NCBI GenBank assembly: GCA_009839775.1
Contig: VXOZ01000179.1
Location: 1 to 11,523 of the forward strand
Length of the DNA stretch: 11,523 nucleotides
From: Chloroflexota bacterium
GTDB lineage: Bacteria; Chloroflexota; UBA11872; VXOZ01
Reading direction: 5' to 3'
Shown one piece after another: positions 7,441 through 11,523 of this stretch. Position 1 is the stretch's first letter. Each line of letters begins with the position of its first letter. A program made the position numbers and the translations under genes. The notes under the pieces were generated by a model that worked only from the letters and a program-made list of their open reading frames with translations, had not been told where the DNA came from and ran no database searches.

Positions 7441-8154
7441 ATGGCAAAGCGCAGCAAGAAGTATCGCCAGGCGCTGGAGCGCATCGAAGAGGGCCGCCTC
7501 TACGACGCTCAGGCGGCGTGCGAAATCGTCAAAGAGACCGCTACCACCAACTTCGACGCCACCATCGAGTTGCACGTCCTCCTCGGCGTCGATCCCCGCC
7601 AAGCCGATCAAGCGGTGCGCGGCTCCGTCGTGTTGCCGGCCGGTCTCGGCAAGTCGCAGCGCGTGCTCGTCTTTGCGCAAGGCGAAAAGGTGCGCGAAGC
7701 GGAAGAAGCCGGCGCTGATTTCGTCGGCGGCGCCGAGCTTGCCAAGAAGATCGAGGGCGGCTGGCTGGACTTCGACGTGGCCATCGCCGCGCCGGACATG
7801 ATGAGCACCGTGGGACGACTGGGGCGAGTCCTGGGGCCCCGCGGCCTCATGCCCAACAACCGCGCCGGTACGGTGACGTTCGATGTCGGCCGCGCCGTGG
7901 GCGAAGCGAAAGCCGGGCGCGTCGAGTTCCGCGTCGACCGCACCGCCAATCTGCACGTCCCCGTCGGCAAGGCTTCCTTCACCGTGGAGAATCTGCTCAC
8001 CAACCTCACCGCGCTCTATTCCGCCGTCATGCAAGCCAGACCGGAGAACACGAAAGGGACGTACGTCCGCTCCATCCACCTCTGCGCGACCATGGGGCCT
8101 TCCATCAAGCTCGACCCCATGCAGATGCAGCAATTGCTGGCAGAAGCCGCTTAA
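7441..8154 (+). CDS. rplA: Ribosomal protein L1 (uL1)
   Basis: L1, 237 residues, forms the mobile L1 stalk of the large subunit, helps release E-site tRNA, and in many bacteria represses its own operon. Family segments include the N-terminal KRSKKYRQALE, PAGLGKSQRVLVFAQGEK (about 66-83), and the signature GRVLGPRGLMPN (128-139). In this signature the usual PKVGTVT continuation reads NRAGTVT. The C terminus carries TKGTYVRSIHLCATMGPSI. The gene begins 1 nt after rplK, with GGAGGTG (7424-7430) inside the end of rplK. No rplJ follows. A strong terminator lies 87 nt downstream. Confidence 0.97.
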   Translation: MAKRSKKYRQALERIEEGRLYDAQAACEIVKETATTNFDATIELHVLLGVDPRQADQAVRGSVVLPAGLGKSQRVLVFAQGEKVREAEEAGADFVGGAELAKKIEGGWLDFDVAIAAPDMMSTVGRLGRVLGPRGLMPNNRAGTVTFDVGRAVGEAKAGRVEFRVDRTANLHVPVGKASFTVENLLTNLTALYSAVMQARPENTKGTYVRSIHLCATMGPSIKLDPMQMQQLLAEAA

Positions 8155-8181
8155 GTCGAGTAGCACCCGTTGCTTCTTCAG

Positions 8182-8200
8182 GCGTGGTATACTGAGAAGG
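8182..8200 (+). promoter_or_regulatory. Extended -10 promoter-like element after rplA
   Basis: TGGTATACT (8185-8193) fits the extended -10 form TGn-TATAAT with one mismatch. No -35 hexamer sits at 17 nt. Transcription from here would reach the terminator at 8241-8287 after about 85 nt. A similar module, GCGTG-TATACT-AAAGGCAT, lies at 8426-8444. Confidence 0.35.
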
Positions 8201-8240
8201 CATGGCATGGCGGGGTAAGGCATGGTTAGGTTTGGATAAA

Positions 8241-8287
8241 GGGGCCGGTGTCGCACTCTTGATGAATGCGCGCCGGCCTCAATTTTT
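8241..8287 (+). terminator. Intrinsic terminator of the tuf-rplA block
   Basis: GGGGCCGG (8241-8248) pairs with CCGGCCTC (8273-8280). The stem continues inward through TG/CG and CGCA (8252-8255) / TGCG (8267-8270) with one bulged T, leaving an 11-nt loop. AATTTTT follows immediately. This is the strongest terminator in the window and marks the end of the ribosomal operon. Confidence 0.88.
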
Positions 8288-8549
8288 CCACTCGGCCAGC
8301 TCAAGTGGAAGTTTGGCAATCCGTTCACCACTGCCACGCTGCGCCTGCCAAGAGCCGCCGGATGCGCTTTGAGAAAGCCCCAAAGTCTGAACTTGCTAAT
8401 TCCTAACAAGATCGTAATTGTCACAGCGTGTATACTAAAGGCATAGAGCATTGGAAAAGAGCACGCGGCAATGGCAAGCACGTAGGAGTGGCTGAGCCGT
8501 CCTAGGGGTGCTGTCAGTCTAATTCCCAATTAGCCAGATTAAGAGGGGG
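8288..8549 (+). promoter_or_regulatory. Intergenic region with promoter-like element and upstream palindrome
   Basis: No gene is supported. A hairpin AGTGG (8304-8308) / CCACT (8328-8332) lies near the left end. TATACT at 8431-8436, preceded by GTG, is a plausible -10 without a good -35. A perfect inverted repeat CTAATT-CCC-AATTAG (8519-8533) lies 35 nt before the start codon of the small gene at 8568. It could be an operator or a leader hairpin. Confidence 0.35.
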
Positions 8550-8567
8550 GTGAAAGGAGGCGGAGTG

Positions 8568-8792
8568 ATGCAAGTCAACGGAGAGTTCATTGTTACGATT
8601 GCGACTATCATCCTTGTAGGAATAGGGTTGATGTGGCGCTTTGAGACCCGCATATCCGGTGTGGAAACGCGCTTGAGCGAGCGTGTTTCCCGTCTCGAAG
8701 GGCTAATCGAAGGCCTGACCGCCCGGGTCTCTCGGATTGAAAGCGTGCTGGACTCCTACTTTGTGCAGGCCGGCAAGAAGGAAGCGGAGTGA
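8568..8792 (+). CDS. Small membrane-anchored coiled-coil protein, function unknown
   Basis: A 74-residue protein that I do not recognise by name. Residues 7-26 (FIVTIATIILVGIGLMWRFE) form a single transmembrane helix. From about residue 27 a charged helical tail follows, with hydrophobic residues every three or four positions: RISGVETRLSERVSRLEGL, then IEGLTARVSRIESVL. This is a typical coiled coil, suggesting an oligomer projecting from the membrane. It ends in a lysine/glutamate-rich tip. The ATG at 8568 is preferred over a GTG at 8550 because AAAGGAGG (8553-8560) lies 7 nt upstream. It is a single gene between a terminator and its own untranslated leader. A real gene is likely given the strong ribosome-binding site. 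The role is open, and a phage-like small anchor or an envelope scaffold are both possible. Confidence 0.75.
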   Translation: MQVNGEFIVTIATIILVGIGLMWRFETRISGVETRLSERVSRLEGLIEGLTARVSRIESVLDSYFVQAGKKEAE

Positions 8793-8903
8793 GCGACTCT
8801 TTGTCGAATTCTAGCTCGTCGGCCTGTGGGTACGGGATGCTGCCGAGAGGGGAGCGTGAAGAACCCAAGAGTCTAAACTGTATGCGTCCTGGATAGCGTT
8901 CGT

Positions 8904-8933
8904 TTGACAGACACAATTGTCTCCTGCTAAATA
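8904..8933 (+). promoter_or_regulatory. Promoter with operator-like palindrome in the spacer
   Basis: A perfect -35 TTGACA (8904-8909) is followed after 18 nt by TAAATA (8928-8933), or after 17 nt by CTAAAT. The spacer holds the inverted repeat AGACA-CAAT-TGTCT (8909-8922), with the 8-bp palindrome ACAATTGT at its centre. A dyad placed between -35 and -10 is a usual operator position for a repressor. A second inverted repeat, TAGTTG (8939-8944) / CAACTA (8954-8959), lies in the 5' untranslated region. Confidence 0.65.
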
Positions 8934-8975
8934 AAGGCTAGTTGGAATATCAACAACTAACACGGAGAACAAGGA

Positions 8976-9245
8976 ATGCCCAAGTTTCTCGTTGAGTGGA
9001 ATTTGCCGCCGGAACTCACCCGCGACAAGTATGACAACAATAAGAAGAAGTCGCTGGATATCTACGCGCAGTTGCCCAATTGCGATTGGATCAGCACCTA
9101 TCTTTCCGACGACATGAGCAAATGCTACTGCCTGTACGAGGCCGAGAGCGAAGAGGCCGTGATCGAGGCGCGCGACGCGGTGAACGCCAAGATTGACAAG
9201 ATCGTCCGCGTGGACGAACTGACGGAAACGGACTACCGCGAGTAG
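8976..9245 (+). CDS. Small DUF4242-like (SCO4226-type) protein
   Basis: An 89-residue soluble protein beginning MPKFLVEWNLPPELTRDKYD. The pattern is a short strand with a Pro-containing turn, a helix, W-I-S-TYLSDD-MSKCYCLYEAESEEAVIEA, then a basic-to-acidic end. This resembles the DUF4242 family of small ferredoxin-fold proteins, of which SCO4226 was described as nickel-binding. I base this on pattern recall, so it is tentative. Two cysteines (CYC, about 49-51) and Cys36 could bind metal, but no full motif is clear. GGAG (8964-8967) is 8 nt before the ATG. The gene has its own promoter (8904-8933) and terminator (9278-9310), so it is monocistronic and possibly tightly regulated. Confidence 0.7.
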   Translation: MPKFLVEWNLPPELTRDKYDNNKKKSLDIYAQLPNCDWISTYLSDDMSKCYCLYEAESEEAVIEARDAVNAKIDKIVRVDELTETDYRE

Positions 9246-9277
9246 AGACCGCCCTCGGAACCGGCCACGTAGGCGCC

Positions 9278-9310
9278 AAGCCACACCGTCTTGCTGGTGT
9301 GGCTTTTCGT
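9278..9310 (+). terminator. Intrinsic terminator after the DUF4242-like gene
   Basis: A perfect 10-bp stem AAGCCACACC (9278-9287) / GGTGTGGCTT (9296-9305) with an 8-nt loop runs into TTTTCGTTT. It stands 32 nt after the stop codon. Confidence 0.9.
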
Positions 9311-9343
9311 TTGATACCTGTGTTTGTGTAGAAACAGCGGCCT

Positions 9344-9412
9344 GATCGTTCATGTGTTCATGGTTCGACCCTTCGGCATGCTCAGGACTGGCAGGCTCAC
9401 CACGAACGGATC
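9344..9412. repeat. Composite REP-like palindromic repeat
   Basis: The outer arms GATCGTTC (9344-9351) and GAACGGATC (9404-9412) enclose GTTCATGGT (9356-9364) and ACCACGAAC (9399-9407), which pair with one wobble. Inside, CCCTTCGGCATGCTCAGGAC and GGCAGGCTCACCACGAACGG each resemble arms of the widely distributed intergenic palindromes whose core reads like GCTCAGGACGAAC or GTTCGTGGTGAGC. It looks like two such repeats joined, one truncated. It differs from the elements at 1896 and 4018. Confidence 0.65.
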
Positions 9413-9564
9413 AACCAACATTCGCCCACAATTCGACTATTTGAGACGCTTCCATCTTGAATTCCCTGGATCCCATTCGCGTGCGTCTGTTGCATTCCGA
9501 CGACGTAAGCGAGAAGAGTCCAGACCAGAATCGACACACCTAGCCTAAAGGTGCGTGTGCCACG
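9413..9564. other. Intergenic region upstream of the MFS gene
   Basis: No gene, RNA or convincing promoter was found. Reading frames on both strands here are short or are extensions of the reverse shadow of the downstream transporter gene. Confidence 0.4.
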
Positions 9565-10782
9565 GTGAAACCCAGACGGCCAATGAATACGCCCATGCTC
9601 CTGACGCTGAGCGTGGGGCACGTCATCGCCGACATCTATGGCGGTATGCTGCCCGCGATGCTGCCTATTTTTGTCAGCATGTTTGGTCTTTCCTATGGAG
9701 CTGTGGCGCTCGTAGCGGCGGCGCACAGCTTCTCCGCCAGCGCCATCCAGCCGGTGTTGGGCTATGTGAGCGACCGCATCAGTGGCAAGTGGGTACTTCC
9801 CCTCGCGCCGCTTGTCGCCGCCGTCGGCATCATTGTTGCCACCCAGGTACCGGTCTACTGGGTTGCGCTCGTCCTGATCGCCATCGGCGGTTTGGGCATT
9901 GCCGCCTACCATCCCGAAGGCTACAAGGCGGCCGGCTATTACAGCGGCGACCAGCAGAGCACGGGCACCTCGATCTTCTCCGTCGGCGGCAATATCGGCG
10001 TGGCCGCGGGACCGGTGGTGGTTGCCGTGCTCTATGCCTGGCAGGCGCAGCGCGGCCTCATCCTCATGGTGGTGCCGGGCATTCTCATGGCGCTGGTGCT
10101 CTGGCGGCTCCTGCCGCGCATCGAGACCGGCACTGAGGTAGCGCCGCCGGACCTCAAGGCAGCCTTTCTTGACATTCGGCCGATACTCATCCCCTTCCTC
10201 CTCCTGCTCATCATTGTCATACTCCGCTCCTTCTTTTGGGTGAGCCTTGGCACTTTCATTCCGCTCTATGCCGTCGCCGAACTGGGAATGACCGTACCCG
10301 AAGCGGCTGCGGGACTGTTGCCTTTCCTGCTCTTCAGCGGCGCGATTGGCACGCTGATCGGCGGCTACGTGGCCGACCGCACGAGCAAAGAAGGACTGCT
10401 CCTCTGGTCGCTGGCGCCGGTGCCGCTGTTCGTCTACGTATTCTTGCACACCAGCGGGTTCTGGCTGCCCCTCATGCTGGTCTTCATCGGCGGGTTTACC
10501 GTCTCAACGTTCGCCGTAACCGTCGTGATGAGCCACGAACTCTTGCCGAAACAGCGCGCCATGGCCTCGGGCATGATGGTCGGCTTTGCCTGGGGGATCA
10601 GCGGCATGGGCACACCTTTTGTCGGCATCTTCGCGGATAACTTCGGTTTACCCGCCGCGTTCAATGCGCTCATGCTGGCGCCGCTGGTGCCCTTTGCGCT
10701 GACCATCCTTTACGTGTGGCTCATGCGCCAGGGCGGCAAGTACCGCGCACGCATGACCGTCCGTGCTACGCCTACCGCCTAG
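9565..10782 (+). CDS. MFS efflux transporter, fosmidomycin-resistance (Fsr) type
   Basis: A 405-residue inner-membrane protein of the major facilitator superfamily with about 12 predicted transmembrane helices. The N-terminal segment LTLSVGHVIADIYGGMLPA, the loop motif GYVSDRISGKW after helix 2 (MFS motif A), AYHPEGYKAAGYYSG, and SIFSVGGNIGVAAGPVV match the pattern of E. coli Fsr (FHPE..., SIFQVGGNFG...). A second motif A copy, GGYVADRTSKEG, opens the C-terminal half. The likely role is proton-driven export of a small molecule. The real substrate is unknown and fosmidomycin resistance should not be assumed. The start is GTG 9565, with AAAGGTG 11 nt upstream. ATG 9583 would remove six residues and has no ribosome-binding site, but the Fsr-like part begins there, so both remain possible. 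It is a single gene with no regulator adjacent. Confidence 0.85.
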   Translation: MKPRRPMNTPMLLTLSVGHVIADIYGGMLPAMLPIFVSMFGLSYGAVALVAAAHSFSASAIQPVLGYVSDRISGKWVLPLAPLVAAVGIIVATQVPVYWVALVLIAIGGLGIAAYHPEGYKAAGYYSGDQQSTGTSIFSVGGNIGVAAGPVVVAVLYAWQAQRGLILMVVPGILMALVLWRLLPRIETGTEVAPPDLKAAFLDIRPILIPFLLLLIIVILRSFFWVSLGTFIPLYAVAELGMTVPEAAAGLLPFLLFSGAIGTLIGGYVADRTSKEGLLLWSLAPVPLFVYVFLHTSGFWLPLMLVFIGGFTVSTFAVTVVMSHELLPKQRAMASGMMVGFAWGISGMGTPFVGIFADNFGLPAAFNALMLAPLVPFALTILYVWLMRQGGKYRARMTVRATPTA

Positions 10783-10892
10783 AGCGCTTGGCGTTCGGCG
10801 CGTAGGATCCCGCTCGACAAGCATCCCGCCGCATCGGCTCGAATGAGAGGTTTCGACACAGCGCGAGTGGACTCTCCGCACGGCGTTTCGCT

Positions 10893-10978
10893 AAGGACTG
10901 GGTGGAGCCACCTCAGCGCCAACGGCACAGCGATGCCGCGCCGAGGGAGCAACCGCGCTGAGACGAGCAGCCATCCTT
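10893..10978. ncRNA. Foldable segment, possible structured RNA
   Basis: Nested pairings are present. AAGGA-TGG (10893-10901, one bulged C) pairs with CCATCCTT (10971-10978). CTCAGCGC (10912-10919) pairs with GCGCTGAG (10955-10962). CGGCA (10923-10927) pairs with TGCCG (10934-10938), and a small GTGG/CCAC hairpin lies at 10902-10911. Together they make a branched fold. The strand is undetermined, since no promoter points clearly at it and the TATAAT lies downstream. In GC-rich DNA such pairings can be accidental. Confidence 0.25.
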
Positions 10979-11015
10979 CAGAATCGTGCAAAATCCGGCG
11001 TACCGCGTGCTGACG

Positions 11016-11044
11016 TGCGCTTCTCTCCACATATTTCGTATAAT
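11016..11044 (+). promoter_or_regulatory. Probable ftsE promoter
   Basis: A perfect -10 hexamer TATAAT sits at 11039-11044. The hexamer 17 nt upstream (TGCGCT, 11016-11021) is a poor -35. A start near 11051 would give an untranslated leader of about 80 nt before ftsE. Confidence 0.5.
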
Positions 11045-11131
11045 GATTAGTACCCGCGGCGCAACCCGGCCCATCCACTACACCACGTAGGGCTAGCGGC
11101 TCTTCTTACACGATAGCGGCAAGACCCCACC

Positions 11132-11523
11132 ATGATTCTCTTGCAGAATGTCTCCAAGGTCTATGCAAACGGCATTCACGCGCTCAGAAATATCAACCTG
11201 GAAATCGCGCGGCAAGAGTTCGTATTTCTCGTTGGCGTCAGCGGCGCCGGCAAGTCCACCCTTGTCCGGTTGCTCATCCGTGAAGAGCTTCCCACCTCGG
11301 GAGCGGTAATCGTCGCCGGGCACAACGTGCTGCAGTTGCCCAAGCGTCGCCTGCCGCTCTACCGGCGCAAGGTGAGCATGGTCTTTCAGGACTTTCGGCT
11401 GCTACCAAACAAGACGGTTGCCGAAAACGTCGCCATGGCGCTGCGCGTGGCCCATCGGCCACAGCGCGAGATCGACGAGCTTGTGCCGGAAACGTTGGCA
11501 TTGGTGGGCCTCACACAGTATGC
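11132..11523 (+). CDS. ftsE: Cell division ATP-binding protein FtsE (3' end beyond window)
   Basis: The first 130 residues are present and the gene runs off the right edge. FtsE is the cytoplasmic ATPase that pairs with the membrane protein FtsX to control peptidoglycan hydrolases at division. Walker A is GVSGAGKST (about 35-43). The Q-loop region is MVFQDFRLLPNKTVAENVA (about 86-104), whose FQDFRLLP form is characteristic of FtsE over other ABC ATPases. The opening MILLQNVSKVYANGIHALRNI is also typical. The signature motif and Walker B would lie beyond the window. The stretch before the ATG (AAGACCCCACC) has no good Shine-Dalgarno sequence, so initiation may be weak. ftsX would be expected next. 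Confidence 0.93.
   Translation, partial: MILLQNVSKVYANGIHALRNINLEIARQEFVFLVGVSGAGKSTLVRLLIREELPTSGAVIVAGHNVLQLPKRRLPLYRRKVSMVFQDFRLLPNKTVAENVAMALRVAHRPQREIDELVPETLALVGLTQY

Larger units (their letters stand above)
10783..11131. other. Non-coding region between the MFS gene and ftsE
   Basis: There is no supported gene in 349 bases. A reverse-strand frame at 10779-11078 lacks a ribosome-binding site and resembles no family. The segment is GC-rich and contains a foldable block (10893-10978) and a -10 element at 11039-11044, described separately. I see no clear T-tract terminator for the MFS gene. Confidence 0.5.

Noticed and set aside
7432..8529. Long reverse-strand reading frame opposite rplA
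   Set aside because: Its codon positions mirror the GC-rich rplA gene on the plus strand, which is certain. The product resembles no family.
9397..10449. Long reverse-strand reading frame opposite the MFS gene
   Set aside because: It encodes a low-complexity His/Arg/Asp-rich product typical of an antisense shadow of a GC-rich membrane protein gene.
10943..10957. T-box-like sequence GAGGGAGCAACCGCG
   Set aside because: It resembles the T-box core AGGGTGGNACCGCG, but the invariant TGG that pairs with the tRNA CCA end is missing. No stem I elements are evident, and ftsE is not a usual T-box target.
10779..11078. Reverse-strand frame between the MFS gene and ftsE
   Set aside because: It has no ribosome-binding site or family resemblance, and overlaps the foldable non-coding block.

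Overview
The window is GC-rich bacterial chromosome. It most resembles the Chloroflexota or a neighbouring phylum of uncultured, lipoprotein-rich bacteria, with moderate confidence. The basis is a 400-residue EF-Tu of the type seen in that phylum, the block tRNA-Thr / tuf / rpmG / secE / nusG / rplK / rplA, two Tat-type lipoprotein solute-binding proteins, and an ftsE gene at the right edge. No phage, transposase or CRISPR content is visible.

Layout. (1) Positions 1-4063 hold a diverged tandem duplication with a period of about 2.1 kb. Each copy has a long conserved 5' leader, one gene for a family 1 extracellular solute-binding lipoprotein (360-1709 and 2471-3832), a strong hairpin about 40 nt past the stop, and a REP-like palindrome about 187 nt past the stop. 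No permease or ATPase gene is adjacent, so both binding proteins are orphans here. (2) Positions 4064-4449 carry a good sigma70-type promoter followed by three hairpins, the last a terminator. This is a candidate small RNA or an attenuated leader upstream of tRNA-Thr(GGT) at 4450-4522. (3) Positions 4685-8154 form the translation/transcription block tuf, rpmG, secE, nusG, rplK, rplA, tightly spaced and probably cotranscribed. A strong intrinsic terminator at 8241-8287 closes it, and rplJ/rplL do not follow rplA as they usually do. (4) Positions 8288-9310 hold two small single-gene units. One encodes a 74-residue membrane-anchored coiled-coil protein. The other encodes an 89-residue DUF4242-like protein with its own promoter, operator-like palindrome and terminator. 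(5) Positions 9344-9412 are a composite REP-like palindrome. (6) Positions 9565-10782 encode an MFS exporter of the fosmidomycin-resistance (Fsr) type. (7) Positions 10783-11131 are non-coding, with a foldable segment and a TATAAT element, and lead into ftsE, which runs off the window.

How it works together: EF-Tu, L33, L11 and L1 serve the ribosome, SecE serves protein export, and NusG serves transcription elongation. The solute-binding lipoproteins and the MFS protein handle uptake and efflux at the membrane. FtsE belongs to the division machinery.

The most unusual material is non-coding. It comprises the duplicated leader-gene-terminator-palindrome cassette, in which the terminator stem carries three compensatory base-pair changes between copies, the promoter-to-terminator unit before tRNA-Thr, and the truncated ribosomal operon with promoter-like TATACT modules behind it. 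I found no convincing new multi-gene defence or metabolic system.
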